From positions 248,001-312,000 of the forward strand of contig NZ_BCVZ01000002.1 of NCBI RefSeq assembly GCF_001592005.1: a stretch of DNA of 64,000 nt, written 5' to 3'. This document shows positions 25,026-33,931 of this stretch, piece after piece (the first letter of the stretch is position 1; every line of letters begins with the position of its first letter). This DNA is from Bacillus sonorensis NBRC 101234 = KCTC 13918. Lineage in GTDB: Bacteria > Bacillota > Bacilli > Bacillales > Bacillaceae. Both the position numbers and the translations under genes were made by a program. Below the pieces are notes generated by a model. It did no database searches and had not been told where the DNA came from. It saw only the letters and a list, made by a program, of their open reading frames with translations.

Positions 25026-25892
25026 TTATATTTGTTCTATTGAGTAAAAAGCAGCTAGAGAAGGTAGTGTTCTTCCGTGAATTAGCAAACCTTCCCTCTC
25101 AAAGACTACTAATTCAAATTCTTGGCTTTGTTTGTTTTGCCTAACTTCCCCGACAGCACAAAATATTACATCATTATTCTCTTCTGCGAACCGACCTATA
25201 TAATGAAATAATCCTTCATATTGAGGCGTTACAGCAAAGAAAGCTTCTTCAAACTTAATATTTACAAACGTACCATTTTTATAAATTCTAACCATAGCCC
25301 TTTTCTTTCCTGTTTCAACGCTTTTAACTATTCCGGTTACTGTTCTTGTATGACCTAAATCTGTTTCTTTTAATGCATCAGCATTCCTTTTATATAGTCT
25401 TCCATTAATCCTATTTGAATCTTCTGACTTTTCAGCAGGATCTGTTACTATTCTAATTGCTGGCTGCTCTACTGTAGCAGTTACTTTTCGACGCCGTTTT
25501 CTATTTTGTCGTTTTTGTCTATCTGCTTCTCTTCTTCTTACTCTTTCTTCCTCACTTAAAATTTCCAATTCAAAAGCTTCTCTTACCGACCTTCTCATTT
25601 GATCTGTTGAAACACTTCCAGTTTGAACACCCGACTGTCTAACACCAACTCTTCCATCTTCTTTTTCAAAAAAATGAATACAAGATTCTGAATGTCGACT
25701 TTCTCTCCAAGTTCTAAAATGACTCTTATTCCCAGGTCTGTTTACATAAGATAATTTCGCCTTGCAATCAGTTGTAGTACAAAACAATTTTTCTCTATAC
25801 TTTTTCAAATAGTCTTCCATATTAATATCATCTAGACTAATCAATGCTTTTTCTTTTCCGTTAATATAAACTGCTTCATGGATACTGACCAC
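25026..25892 (-). CDS. Unrecognised protein with a putative N-terminal zinc site
   Basis: A 288-residue protein. Residues 37-75 hold CTTTDCKAKLSYV ... HFRTWRESRHSESC, a CxxxxC...H...H/C pattern like the zinc-finger-like start of CoiA-type proteins. A highly basic stretch (about 115-140, RRREADRQKRQNRKRRRK) could bind nucleic acid, and residues 175-288 look beta-rich. The start is GTG 25892 behind AAAAGGGGTG. It lies between the broken conserved gene and the island's right end. I cannot name a family. GC is low, as for the rest of the island. Confidence 0.6.
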   Translation of the reverse strand: MVSIHEAVYINGKEKALISLDDINMEDYLKKYREKLFCTTTDCKAKLSYVNRPGNKSHFRTWRESRHSESCIHFFEKEDGRVGVRQSGVQTGSVSTDQMRRSVREAFELEILSEEERVRRREADRQKRQNRKRRRKVTATVEQPAIRIVTDPAEKSEDSNRINGRLYKRNADALKETDLGHTRTVTGIVKSVETGKKRAMVRIYKNGTFVNIKFEEAFFAVTPQYEGLFHYIGRFAEENNDVIFCAVGEVRQNKQSQEFELVVFEREGLLIHGRTLPSLAAFYSIEQI

Positions 25893-26070
25893 GTGTTCCC
25901 CGCACCCCTTTTCCTAAAAATTCTTAAATTTTATTTAAAAAATTAACTGTATTTGATATTTTTACACTTATATCTATAATTCTACATTATTAGTAATAAA
26001 TTAGCAATATCACTCCCTTTACACCTATAAGTCTACAAATTTTGCATTTTGGACTTAAAGATTCTGATAT

Positions 26071-26096
26071 AAAAAAGCACCTATTTCGGTGCTTTC
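26071..26096 (-). terminator. Terminator downstream of queF
   Basis: AAAGCACC and GGTGCTTT form an 8-bp stem followed by TTT on the minus strand, about 110 nt after the queF stop. It lies inside the island, so the element supplies the end of the queCDEF transcript. Confidence 0.7.
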
Positions 26097-26109
26097 AAAA
26101 AATCAATCT

Positions 26110-26178
26110 TTAATTTTGCCCTCCTATAATAGGGTCTGTAGAGGCAAGTCTTTCTTTAAAGTAGTCACTTAACAGCAT
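26110..26178 (-). CDS. Possible 22-residue peptide after queF
   Basis: ATG 26178 follows GAAGGGTGTGATC and encodes MLLSDYFKERLASTDPIIGG plus QN before TAA, between queF and its terminator. It is in island-derived sequence. It could be a real small peptide or a leftover of a gene tail; only the ribosome site supports it. Confidence 0.25.
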   Translation of the reverse strand: MLLSDYFKERLASTDPIIGGQN

Positions 26179-26202
26179 GATCACACCCTTCTCGGGCACC
26201 TC

Positions 26203-26404
26203 TTACCGATTATCCACCGTCTCCGGATACAAATCATGATTCATCATCCGGTACTCGGCCATCTTCTCGTATTTGGTGCCCGGACGGCCGTAGTTGGTGT
26301 ACGGGTCGATCGAGATGCCGCCTCTCGGGGTGAATTTGCCCCAGACTTCGATGTAGCGGGGGTCCATCAATTCGATCAAATCGTTCATGATGATGTTCAT
26401 GCAG
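26203..26404 (-). repeat. queF 3' end, right direct repeat
   Basis: Partner of 17502-17703. The longest identical block near the junction is about 26360-26394 (GTCCATCAATTCGATCAAAT and on to the second GAT of CATGATGAT), a likely crossover region. Homology stops at 26404. Confidence 0.9.
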
Positions 26405-26700
26405 TCTTCGTGAAAATCGCCGTGGTTGCGGAAGCTGAAGAGATACAGTTTTAAAGACTTGCTTTCTACCATTTTTTTATCAGGGATATAGCTGATATAG
26501 ATCGTTGCGAAATCGGGCTGCCCTGTTTTCGGACAGAGGGATGTAAATTCCGGGCAGTTGAATTTGACAAAATAGTCCCTGTTTTCGTGTTTATTCGGAA
26601 AAGCCTCCAGTACATCAGGTGAGTAGTCAAACAAATAGTTTGTCCCCTGGTTTCCGAGGAGGGTTACGCCTTCAAGTTCTGAATCTTTTCTTGTTGTCAT
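26203..26700 (-). CDS. queF: NADPH-dependent preQ0 reductase
   Basis: A 165-residue cytosolic enzyme that reduces the nitrile of 7-cyano-7-deazaguanine (preQ0) to preQ1, the last step before tRNA exchange. The catalytic Cys56 is in [10 protein letters not shown], and the QueF signature [20 protein letters not shown] is present. It has the same length as B. subtilis QueF. It is the last gene of queCDEF, 19 nt after queE. Its final 66 codons are duplicated at 17502-17703; the copy fused here was probably supplied by the inserted island, yet the reading frame is intact. Confidence 0.96.
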   Translation of the reverse strand: MTTRKDSELEGVTLLGNQGTNYLFDYSPDVLEAFPNKHENRDYFVKFNCPEFTSLCPKTGQPDFATIYISYIPDKKMVESKSLKLYLFSFRNHGDFHEDCMNIIMNDLIELMDPRYIEVWGKFTPRGGISIDPYTNYGRPGTKYEKMAEYRMMNHDLYPETVDNR

Positions 26701-26719
26701 TATTTTCTTCCTTTCTATC

Positions 26720-27451
26720 TTAAACTCCGCGTTTGTTTCCCCAGATGAGGGTGTGAAGCTGCGGCAGAATGCGGACGCGGTTTAATTCAGGGTCGTGCGT
26801 GACCGCTTTGACCAGTTCTTCATATTTTCGAAGCAGCTTTTCGACGAGCCGCCCCTGGTCTTCGGTATGCACGTCATCATTTCCGACCTGCAGATAAAAC
26901 GGGATATCCGGATAACGGTGATGAATGCTCTTTGCAAATTGAAGATCTGAAGGGGTAAAAATGACGACCTTCAGGCTTGCCGCAGAAAGCCGTCCATGGT
27001 CCTTCAGCATGCCGACGATATGGTCCAGCTTCGTAAGATCCGTTTTCATATTTGAGCTTGGCGGCTTCGGCGAAATGGTTAAATCATCGATTTTTGTAAA
27101 CCAGTCCTGATAAAACGTGCCCTGTGTTTCAAGCGCCGTGCGAATGCCGTTTTCTTGCAAAAGGGAAATCAGTCCGTCAAGCTGTTTTAAAAGAGCCGGA
27201 TTTCCTCCTGAAATGGTGACATGTGAAAAAGCGTTTCCGCCGATTTCTCTGAGCGATTCGTATATTTCTTCCGCAGACATCCATTTGATGTCTTTTTTGG
27301 CCGATCCGTCCCATGTGAAGGCTGAATCGCACCAGCTGCACGAATAATCGCAGCCCGCGGTTCTGACAAACATCGTTTTCTGGCCGATGACCATTCCTTC
27401 ACCCTGGATGGTCGGGCCGAAAATTTCGAGTACGGGAATCGGTTTAGCCAT
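26720..27451 (-). CDS. queE: 7-carboxy-7-deazaguanine synthase
   Basis: A 243-residue radical SAM enzyme that contracts the CPH4 ring to 7-carboxy-7-deazaguanine. The cluster-binding cysteines are in [15 protein letters not shown] (CxxxCxxC-type), with the SAM-binding [10 protein letters not shown]. The start at 27451 follows AAGGTG and overlaps the end of queD by 8 nt, showing translational coupling. The frame is open upstream but within queD. It has the usual length for Bacillus QueE. Confidence 0.95.
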   Translation of the reverse strand: MAKPIPVLEIFGPTIQGEGMVIGQKTMFVRTAGCDYSCSWCDSAFTWDGSAKKDIKWMSAEEIYESLREIGGNAFSHVTISGGNPALLKQLDGLISLLQENGIRTALETQGTFYQDWFTKIDDLTISPKPPSSNMKTDLTKLDHIVGMLKDHGRLSAASLKVVIFTPSDLQFAKSIHHRYPDIPFYLQVGNDDVHTEDQGRLVEKLLRKYEELVKAVTHDPELNRVRILPQLHTLIWGNKRGV

Positions 27452-27884
27452 TTGGCTCACCTTGTTTTGGACGGTAGACGACATAGCTTGTCGGCGTTTC
27501 CCTGACAAACACTTGAACACAGTGCGGCCGGTTTTCCAAGCCTTTCAAATAGGCGTCGACTTTTTCATAAATCGTTTTCGCCACCACCTCAGTCGACGGG
27601 ATCTGCTCGCGGCTTTCCCCGGAAAATTCGCTGTGGTCGTTTAACAGCGTGTGATCGTATTCACCGTGCACCAATTTTTTAATGGTGCTGAAATTCACGA
27701 GAAAACCGGACTCATTCAATTGATCTCCGGCGATCGTGATATTGATTGTATACGTATGGCCGTGAATCCTGCTGCATGCGCCCGCATCTTCCCTCGGAAT
27801 AAAGTGGGCCGCTGATACCTGCATATCTTTATTGAGTTCAAAAGCGTACGGGTGGTTTGTTTGCGGGTAGACTTGTGTAAGCAT
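27444..27884 (-). CDS. queD: 6-carboxytetrahydropterin synthase
   Basis: A 146-residue T-fold enzyme converting dihydroneopterin triphosphate to CPH4. The zinc His residues are in SAAHFIPRE and RIHGHTY, and the catalytic Cys is in GACSRIHGH, as in QueD. The start ATG at 27884 follows GGGAGAGAG and lies 1 nt after queC. It is the second gene of the operon. Confidence 0.95.
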   Translation of the reverse strand: MLTQVYPQTNHPYAFELNKDMQVSAAHFIPREDAGACSRIHGHTYTINITIAGDQLNESGFLVNFSTIKKLVHGEYDHTLLNDHSEFSGESREQIPSTEVVAKTIYEKVDAYLKGLENRPHCVQVFVRETPTSYVVYRPKQGEPNG

Positions 27885-27885
27885 A

Positions 27886-28545
27886 TTAAGCTCTCTCCCT
27901 TTTCATTTTCATGTATTCGTTGTAGCCGTTCGCGCGCAGTTTGCAAGCCGGGCATTCTCCGCAGCCGTCGGCGATGATGCCGTTGTAGCACGTCAGTGTC
28001 TCATTTTTGACGAATTCGAGTGCATTGAGATCATCGGCCAGCTTCCATGTTTCCGCCTTGTTCAGCCACATAAGCGGCGTATGAATCACAAACGGGCGCT
28101 CCATCGCCAGGTTGACAGTGACATTGCACGATTTGACGAATTCATCCCTGCAATCCGGATAGCCGCTGAAGTCCGTCTCACAGACTCCCGTCACGATATG
28201 CCGCGCCCCGATTTGGTAGGCGAGAATAGAAGCAAAGGATAAAAATACAAGGTTTCGTCCGGGAACAAAAGTGGACGGAAGCTCGCCTTCTTTCGCCTCA
28301 ATTTTGATGTCATCTCTTGTCAAAGCGTTTGGCGCCAGCTGATTCAAAAGCGCCATGTCCAGCAGGTGGTTTTTTACGCCAAGCTTTTCAGCGATATTTT
28401 GCGCCACTTCAATCTCCTGCTGATGCCGCTGATTATAATGAAAGGTGACCGTTTCCACCTCTTGGAATTGCTGCAAGGCCCATAAAAGGCATGTCGTACT
28501 GTCCTGACCGCCGCTGAATACGACGACCGCTTTTTCCTGTTTCAT
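27886..28545 (-). CDS. queC: 7-cyano-7-deazaguanine synthase
   Basis: A 219-residue ATP-dependent ligase that turns 7-carboxy-7-deazaguanine into preQ0 using ammonia. The PP-loop SGGQDSTTC lies at about residues 11-19, and zinc cysteines at the C-terminus ([12 protein letters not shown], plus an upstream TCYNG). The start at 28545 follows GGAGAAGGAGG; the frame is open upstream, but that part is the leader terminator. It is the first gene of queCDEF behind a preQ1-I riboswitch. Confidence 0.96.
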   Translation of the reverse strand: MKQEKAVVVFSGGQDSTTCLLWALQQFQEVETVTFHYNQRHQQEIEVAQNIAEKLGVKNHLLDMALLNQLAPNALTRDDIKIEAKEGELPSTFVPGRNLVFLSFASILAYQIGARHIVTGVCETDFSGYPDCRDEFVKSCNVTVNLAMERPFVIHTPLMWLNKAETWKLADDLNALEFVKNETLTCYNGIIADGCGECPACKLRANGYNEYMKMKRERA

Positions 28546-28574
28546 AATTCCTCCTTCTCCGCTTTCACCAACTA

Positions 28575-28604
28575 AAAAACACCTTTCTTTAAAGGAAAGG
28601 TGTT
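28575..28604 (-). terminator. Terminator of the preQ1 riboswitch
   Basis: AACACCTTTC and GAAAGGTGTT form a 10-bp stem followed by TTTTTAG, between the aptamer and queC. Confidence 0.9.
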
Positions 28605-28651
28605 CTAGCAAAAAATCAATAAAAAAGGCCATACCCCAAGGATACAGCTTT

Positions 28652-28687
28652 CCTTAGTTTTTTATAGAGGGTTTTGCTAGAACCTCT
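28652..28687 (-). promoter_or_regulatory. preQ1-I riboswitch aptamer
   Basis: The minus strand reads AGAGGTTCTAGC, then AAAACCCTCTATAAAAAACT and AAGG: the P1 stem AGAGG/CCTCT, the loop and the A-rich pseudoknot tail of class I preQ1 aptamers, almost identical to B. subtilis queC. Bound preQ1 would favour the downstream terminator. Confidence 0.95.
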
Positions 28688-28730
28688 CCCGCGGTTATCT
28701 CGAGCGGATTTTGTTCAATTTTCTTTCGCC

Positions 28731-28759
28731 ATCTTACCACAAATCCGGGGTTTCGCCAA
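28731..28759 (-). promoter_or_regulatory. Promoter of queCDEF
   Basis: TTGGCG (28759-28754) and TAAGAT (28736-28731) with a 17-nt spacer on the minus strand, about 45 nt upstream of the aptamer. Confidence 0.7.
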
Positions 28760-28762
28760 GCA

Positions 28763-29797
28763 CTAACGATTCGGCAGTTTTTTTATGATCAGAAAGAAGA
28801 TGAACACAAGGCTCAGCTGACCAAATAAAGGATAGATGGTGGAAATCAATTTTCCATAGCCGATCTGTCCGGTTAAGTAGACTGTGAGCAGGATGAGAAT
28901 AAATATATAAAGACTTTTGATATGAATATATTCGTTTATCTGCTTTTCAAGCCCGTAGAGATTACCGATGACCGATGTAAAGACTTCCCCAAAAATGATA
29001 AACAGATAGATGACATGGACGGAATGCTGAACGATATAGACCACCTGCGCCATCGGAATTTCATATAAAAGGACATTCGGCAATGTGGAAAGAGACAAAA
29101 AGCTTGCGATTAATACAAGGGTCAGCATGCTTCCTCCGATAAACGCGCCTCTTTTAATCAACCGTTCTGACTTCAATTCAGAGGCGATCGGTACAAGAAC
29201 GGCCTGTGCTAGCGACAAATTAAAAGCGCCGTATGAAACAGCCGACACAATCCAGTCCGGCCTTGCCGAAAAACCCGGCAATTCGTGGACGGAAGGGCCC
29301 CTGAAAATAAACGAATCAAAGAGCACAATCAACGAAAAAAACACTAATAATGGCACAACAATGACATTGACGCTGAATATCCCCTTGACGCCGCTCATCG
29401 TGACAAACAGACTCAAAGCAACCGTTACAAGCATTCCCGCCTGGCTGGAGAGCCCGAGCTGTTCTTTAAAAATCGCCCCGGCCCCTGACAGCATGACAGA
29501 AGTCACACCGAGCAGAACCATCAGCATAAAGCCATTGACGAATTTTCCGAGCGTTTGTCCAAACAGAAATTTGTTCAGCTCCTGATAAGATCTGGCATTG
29601 ATCCTGACTGAGATCAGCATGATTTTCGCACCGAGACAGGTGAACATCAGCCCGCTGATGAAAATGCCGGCCAAACCCGCCCAGCCGAATCTTAAAAAAA
29701 ATTCAACGATTTCTCTGCCCGTCGCAAATCCAGCCCCGACAACCGTGCCTACATAGACAAATGCAAGTTGAAAAGCTGATCCTCGTGTTTGACTCAT
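28763..29797 (-). CDS. ykvI: Predicted transporter-like membrane protein YkvI
   Basis: A 344-residue protein with about 10 membrane spans. The GFATGREIVEFF segment after the first span is typical of the YkvI family, distantly related to APC/branched-chain amino acid carriers. The start at 29797 follows GGGGGAG; the frame is open upstream without a ribosome site. It is divergent from clpE and downstream of its own promoter region near 29900. The substrate is unknown. Confidence 0.85.
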   Translation of the reverse strand: MSQTRGSAFQLAFVYVGTVVGAGFATGREIVEFFLRFGWAGLAGIFISGLMFTCLGAKIMLISVRINARSYQELNKFLFGQTLGKFVNGFMLMVLLGVTSVMLSGAGAIFKEQLGLSSQAGMLVTVALSLFVTMSGVKGIFSVNVIVVPLLVFFSLIVLFDSFIFRGPSVHELPGFSARPDWIVSAVSYGAFNLSLAQAVLVPIASELKSERLIKRGAFIGGSMLTLVLIASFLSLSTLPNVLLYEIPMAQVVYIVQHSVHVIYLFIIFGEVFTSVIGNLYGLEKQINEYIHIKSLYIFILILLTVYLTGQIGYGKLISTIYPLFGQLSLVFIFFLIIKKLPNR

Positions 29798-29918
29798 ATT
29801 TCTCCCCCGTAAAATGAAACGTGATTTCCGCAAATTCCCTTTCTCCATCATATGAGACATGCTCCTTAAAAAGAAGGACAACTTCAAATACCGGAACAAA
29901 AAGGAAAAAGCATAGATC

Positions 29919-29947
29919 TTGAAAGTCAAAGTTAGTCAATGTATACT
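29919..29947 (+). promoter_or_regulatory. Sigma-A promoter of clpE
   Basis: TTGAAA (29919-29924), 17-nt spacer, TATACT (29942-29947). The first CtsR box lies within the spacer. Confidence 0.85.
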
Positions 29948-30011
29948 AATAGTCAGAGATGGTCAAACAAACGGCCATTTTTTAACCGGCAATTGGTCAA
30001 AAAAGGTCAAA
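29924..30011. promoter_or_regulatory. Three CtsR operators upstream of clpE
   Basis: Tandem heptads AGTCAAA-GTT-AGTCAAT (29924-29940), AGTCAGA-GAT-GGTCAAA (29951-29967) and GGTCAAA-AAA-GGTCAAA (29995-30011). They match the CtsR direct-repeat consensus with 3-nt spacing; the last is perfect. Multiple sites are known for B. subtilis clpE and give tight heat-shock repression. Confidence 0.92.
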
Positions 30012-30036
30012 TCATTTTTAAAGGGGGTTTTGGCAA

Positions 30037-32130
30037 ATGCGTTGTCAACATTGTCAAAAAAACGAGGCGACGATTCGCCTAAACATGCAAATCAATTTTA
30101 CAAAAAAACAAATGGACTTATGTGAAGATTGCTATAAAGAATTGACTCAGCCTTCTATGTATTCCGGAGGCAGCTTTTTTGGAGGGGGTTCCTTCTTTAG
30201 CCAGCCTTCTCAAGCACAGCCGCAAACGGCTGCCAAAAAAGGCTTGCTTGATGAGCTCGCAGTCAATTTGACGAATGCCGCGAAAACGGGATTGGTTGAT
30301 CCGGTGATCGGCCGCGATGATGAAGTGGCGCGCGTGATCGAAATTTTAAACCGCAGAAATAAAAACAATCCGGTATTAATTGGGGAGCCGGGTGTTGGTA
30401 AAACTGCCATCGCCGAAGGCCTTGCATTGAAAATTTCCGAAGGTGATGTTCCAAACAAACTGAAAAACAAGGAGCTTTACTTGTTGGATGTGGCCTCCCT
30501 TGTCGCCAATACCGGCATCAGAGGGCAATTCGAAGAACGAATGAAACAGCTGATGAAAGAACTGAAAGAACGCAAAAACGCGATTCTCTTTATTGACGAA
30601 ATTCATCTTCTTGTCGGCGCCGGTTCTGCGGAGGGCTCCATGGATGCAGGCAACATTTTAAAACCCGCCCTTGCCCGGGGAGAACTGCAAGTCATCGGTG
30701 CAACCACATTGAAAGAGTATCGTCAAATTGAAAAAGACGCCGCTTTGGAACGACGCTTCCAGCCGATCATGGTGCATGAGCCTACAATCGAAGAGGCAAC
30801 AGCCATTTTGAACGGCCTGAAAGAAAAATATGAAACCTATCATGGGGTTTCCTATACAGATGAAGCTGTGAAAGCCTGTGTCGTCCTTTCAAGCCGCTAC
30901 ATCCAGGACCGCCATCTTCCCGACAAGGCGATCGACCTTCTCGATGAAGCCGGTTCAAAAGCGAACTTGAAGATCGATACCGTCAGCGGTGAAGCAGCTT
31001 CAAAACGGCTGAAAGAAATTGAAGCGGAAAAGGCAAAAGCGCTTCAGGAAGAAAATTATGAGCTTGCCGCAAAACTTCGTGATGAAGAAGAAGCATTGCA
31101 CAATGCGCTCGAGAAAAAAACAGAGGAAAAACAAGCAACGGTCGGCGCTGAAGACATTCAGGCGATCATCGAACAAAAAACCGGCATTCCCGTCGGAAAG
31201 CTGCAGCATGATGATCAGAAAAAAATGAAAGAGCTTGAAGCAAATCTCGGAAGCCGCGTCATCGGACAGAAAGAAGCCGTCAAAAAGGTGGCGAAAGCCG
31301 TCAGAAGAAGCCGCGCCGGTCTGAAAGCAAAAGACAGGCCTGTCGGTTCATTCCTATTCGTCGGCCCGACAGGCGTCGGTAAAACTGAGCTTTCCAAGCG
31401 GCTTGCGGAAGAGCTGTTCGGCACGAAGGATTCGATTATCCGTCTTGACATGAGCGAGTACATGGAAAAACACGCCGTGTCAAAACTGATCGGTTCGCCT
31501 CCTGGATATGTCGGACACGATGAAGCGGGGCAATTGACGGAAAAAGTCCGGAGAAACCCGTACAGCATCGTTCTGCTTGATGAAATCGAAAAAGCCCATC
31601 CTGATGTTCAGCACATGTTCCTTCAGATCATGGAGGACGGTCGTCTGACCGACAGCCAGGGACGGACAGTCAGCTTTAAAGATACTGTCATCATTATGAC
31701 AAGCAATGCCGGCGTTTCCGAAAAGCAGACAACCGTCGGCTTTAACAGAGAAGAACGGCTGATGGGCGAACAATCATTGATTGACTCTTTAAGCAGCTAC
31801 TTTAAACCTGAATTCCTGAACAGGTTTGACAGCATTGTCGAGTTCCAGCCTCTTGAAAAAGAAGATCTGGTAAAAATCGTCGATCTGCTTCTGAAAGATC
31901 TTGAGGACACATTAAGCGACCAGCATCTGACATTGCAGGTCTCCGAAGAAGCGAAAGAAAAGATTGCAGAAATCGGATACCATCCTGCATTTGGCGCCCG
32001 TCCTTTAAGAAGGACGATTCAGGAAACGGTCGAAGATCAAATGACAGACCTGCTTCTTGAAGAAGAACACATCTCAGGTTTCCATGTTACAGTTGAAAAC
32101 GGCGATATCGCGGTAAAACCGGTCGCATAG
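30037..32130 (+). CDS. clpE: ATP-dependent Clp protease ATPase subunit ClpE
   Basis: A 697-residue Hsp100 unfoldase. The N-terminal zinc finger has C3xxC6 and C29xxC32. AAA-1 has Walker [11 protein letters not shown] and Walker B LFIDEIH. A UVR-like coiled region ([17 protein letters not shown]) lies between the two ATPases. AAA-2 has [10 protein letters not shown] and [11 protein letters not shown]. It delivers substrates to ClpP and helps resolve heat-damaged protein and degrade CtsR. The start at 30037 follows AAGGGGG. Three CtsR boxes upstream indicate heat-shock control. Confidence 0.97.
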   Translation: MRCQHCQKNEATIRLNMQINFTKKQMDLCEDCYKELTQPSMYSGGSFFGGGSFFSQPSQAQPQTAAKKGLLDELAVNLTNAAKTGLVDPVIGRDDEVARVIEILNRRNKNNPVLIGEPGVGKTAIAEGLALKISEGDVPNKLKNKELYLLDVASLVANTGIRGQFEERMKQLMKELKERKNAILFIDEIHLLVGAGSAEGSMDAGNILKPALARGELQVIGATTLKEYRQIEKDAALERRFQPIMVHEPTIEEATAILNGLKEKYETYHGVSYTDEAVKACVVLSSRYIQDRHLPDKAIDLLDEAGSKANLKIDTVSGEAASKRLKEIEAEKAKALQEENYELAAKLRDEEEALHNALEKKTEEKQATVGAEDIQAIIEQKTGIPVGKLQHDDQKKMKELEANLGSRVIGQKEAVKKVAKAVRRSRAGLKAKDRPVGSFLFVGPTGVGKTELSKRLAEELFGTKDSIIRLDMSEYMEKHAVSKLIGSPPGYVGHDEAGQLTEKVRRNPYSIVLLDEIEKAHPDVQHMFLQIMEDGRLTDSQGRTVSFKDTVIIMTSNAGVSEKQTTVGFNREERLMGEQSLIDSLSSYFKPEFLNRFDSIVEFQPLEKEDLVKIVDLLLKDLEDTLSDQHLTLQVSEEAKEKIAEIGYHPAFGARPLRRTIQETVEDQMTDLLLEEEHISGFHVTVENGDIAVKPVA

Positions 32131-32137
32131 TTCCGTC

Positions 32138-32170
32138 TGCCGGCTTCCTATACGGAGGCCGGCATTTTTT
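32138..32170 (+). terminator. Terminator of clpE
   Basis: TGCCGGC(TTCC) and (GGAG)GCCGGCA form a strong stem followed by TTTTTT. Confidence 0.9.
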
Positions 32171-32254
32171 CTCTGCCCCAATATCCAATTCATCCCATTT
32201 CATAACCCAAAAGTCCCTATTCATCTGGATTTTATAACAATTTCTGAAACACCC

Positions 32255-32282
32255 TAAAGTTCCTATCTTGTGGCACCGATAA
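32255..32282 (+). promoter_or_regulatory. Sigma-D promoter of motAB
   Basis: TAAA (32255-32258), 16-nt spacer, ACCGATAA (32275-32282), close to the sigma-D consensus TAAA/GCCGATAA. It fits known SigD control of motility genes. Confidence 0.75.
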
Positions 32283-32321
32283 TAACGATAGAAAAGTTAG
32301 TTAAAGGAATTGGTGAAAAAA

Positions 32322-33125
32322 ATGGACAAAACATCGTTAATTGGAATCATTCTAGCTATCATCGGAGTAGGTGTCGGCATGGTGATGAAAGGCGTCAGCC
32401 CTTCAGTTCTTGTCAATCCGGCTGCATGGCTGATCATTGTTGTCGGGACAATCGCAGCAGTTACCATCGCATTTCCAACACGCGAAATAAGAAAGGTTCC
32501 AAAACTGTTCGGCATCTTATTTAAAGAGAAAAAGATGATTGAAATCAACGAGCTGATCCCCATGTTTACTCAATGGGCGCAAATCGCCAGACGGGAAGGC
32601 CTTCTCGCTTTGGAAGCAAACCTTAACGAAATCGATGACGAATTTTTGAAAAACGGCATGAGCATGGCTGTGGACGGACAGAGCGCCGAATTCATCCGGG
32701 ACGTTCTGACAGAAGAAGTCGAGGCGATGGAAGAAAGGCATCAGGTCGGAGCCGGCATCTTTACACAGGCGGGAACATACGCACCGACGCTCGGAGTTTT
32801 GGGAGCCGTTGTCGGACTGATCGCCGCACTGGCCGATATGAGCAACACCGAAGCGCTCGGACACGCGATCAGCGCCGCATTCGTCGCCACCCTTCTCGGG
32901 ATCTTTACAGGCTATGTGCTGTGGCACCCTTTTGCAAATAAATTGAAGCGTAAATCGAAGCAGGAAGTGAAAGTCCGCGAAGTCATGATTGAAGGCATCC
33001 TTTCCATTTTGGAAGGCCAGGCTCCAAAGGTCATCGAGCAAAAGCTGATGATGTATGTTTCTCCTAGCGAACGTTCCAGCATCGCTACTCAAGAAGGAGA
33101 AAAAGGGGAAAGCGACAATGGCTAA
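32322..33125 (+). CDS. motA: Flagellar motor stator protein MotA
   Basis: A 267-residue membrane protein with four spans, forming the proton channel of the flagellar stator with MotB. It shows the MotA family segments AFPTREIRKVPKLFG, the cytoplasmic charged loop (IARREGLLALE), and GVLGAVVGLIAAL in a late span. The start is placed at ATG 32322, where the family begins MDKTS; a GTG four codons upstream with AAAGGA is an alternative. It overlaps motB by 8 nt. Confidence 0.94.
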   Translation: MDKTSLIGIILAIIGVGVGMVMKGVSPSVLVNPAAWLIIVVGTIAAVTIAFPTREIRKVPKLFGILFKEKKMIEINELIPMFTQWAQIARREGLLALEANLNEIDDEFLKNGMSMAVDGQSAEFIRDVLTEEVEAMEERHQVGAGIFTQAGTYAPTLGVLGAVVGLIAALADMSNTEALGHAISAAFVATLLGIFTGYVLWHPFANKLKRKSKQEVKVREVMIEGILSILEGQAPKVIEQKLMMYVSPSERSSIATQEGEKGESDNG

Positions 33126-33900
33126 AAAAAAGAAAAAGCATAAAGACCATGAAGAGCATGTAGATGAGTCCTGGCTCATTCCTTATGCCGACCTGCTTAC
33201 ACTCCTTCTGGCCCTTTTCATCGTCTTGTTTGCGATGAGCTCGATAGACGCCAAAAAGTTTGATATGCTGTCAAAATCATTCAATGCCGTGCTGACAGGC
33301 GGTACAGGCATGATGGATTATTCCAGCTTCGTCGAGCCGAAATCGCCTACACAAGAGGACGGAAAAAAACCCGCTGAACCAAAAGACGTCCAGCGTTCTA
33401 ATTCAAAAGAAAAAGACCAGGAGGCGCTGAAAAAAATTCAGGAGCAGGTCAATCAGTTCATAAAAAATAAAAAGCTTGAGAAGCAGGTCAATACGAAGCT
33501 CACAGATGAAGGGCTGCTCCTTTCGATTGAAGACAATATCTTTTTCGATTCCGGAAAAGCGGTCATTCGCGAGCAGGACATCCCGCTCGCAAGAGAAATT
33601 TCCGATCTGCTCGTATTAAACCCGCCGCGTAATATCGTGATCAGCGGACATACCGATAATGTGCCGATCCGAAACTCGCAATTTAAATCAAACTGGCATT
33701 TAAGCGTAATGCGGGCCGTTAATTTCATGGGACTCCTGATCGAAAATCCAAAGCTTGACGCCAAAGTATTCAGCGCTAAAGGGTACGGGGAATACAAGCC
33801 TATCGCTTCAAACAAAACGGAGGAAGGAAGAAGAAAAAACAGACGTGTTGAAATTCTCATCCTGCCGATGGGCCAGGAAAATCTGAATGAAAAAGAATAA
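33118..33900 (+). CDS. motB: Flagellar motor stator protein MotB
   Basis: A 260-residue protein: a basic N-terminus (AKKKKKHKDHEEH), one membrane span with the proton-binding Asp25 in PYADLLTLLLALF, then a linker and a C-terminal OmpA-like peptidoglycan-binding domain (about 135-255; VISGHTDNVPIRN and GYGEYKPIASN). It anchors the stator to the wall. The start at 33118 follows AAAGGGG, within motA's end. A terminator lies at 33901. Confidence 0.95.
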   Translation: MAKKKKKHKDHEEHVDESWLIPYADLLTLLLALFIVLFAMSSIDAKKFDMLSKSFNAVLTGGTGMMDYSSFVEPKSPTQEDGKKPAEPKDVQRSNSKEKDQEALKKIQEQVNQFIKNKKLEKQVNTKLTDEGLLLSIEDNIFFDSGKAVIREQDIPLAREISDLLVLNPPRNIVISGHTDNVPIRNSQFKSNWHLSVMRAVNFMGLLIENPKLDAKVFSAKGYGEYKPIASNKTEEGRRKNRRVEILILPMGQENLNEKE

Positions 33901-33931
33901 GGAAGCGGCGATTAGCCGCTTCCTTATTCTT
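33901..33931. terminator. Terminator between motB and mhqR
   Basis: GGAAGCGGC and GCCGCTTCC form a 9-bp stem with T-rich sequence on one side; the convergent gene ends nearby, so it probably serves both. Confidence 0.85.

Larger units (their letters stand above)
17704..26202. mobile_element. Island inserted at the queF 3' end, ~8.5 kb
   Basis: The interval lies between two 202-bp direct repeats of the queF 3' end and has lower GC than its surroundings. It carries rap-phr, an LXG toxin-immunity pair, a VOC protein with a WYL regulator, a Tn554-like transposase remnant and two unrecognised genes or remnants. In B. subtilis this stretch is absent between queF and ykvS. Copying the target gene's end is typical of site-specific integration that restores the gene. 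No intact integrase is present, so it is probably immobile now. Confidence 0.75.

Noticed and set aside
28546..28632. N-terminal extension of queC
   Set aside because: These codons cover the preQ1 terminator hairpin; a strong ribosome site sits at the later ATG.
30037..32130. Antisense frames within clpE (several 60-120 codons)
   Set aside because: They mirror clpE codon bias and lack ribosome sites.
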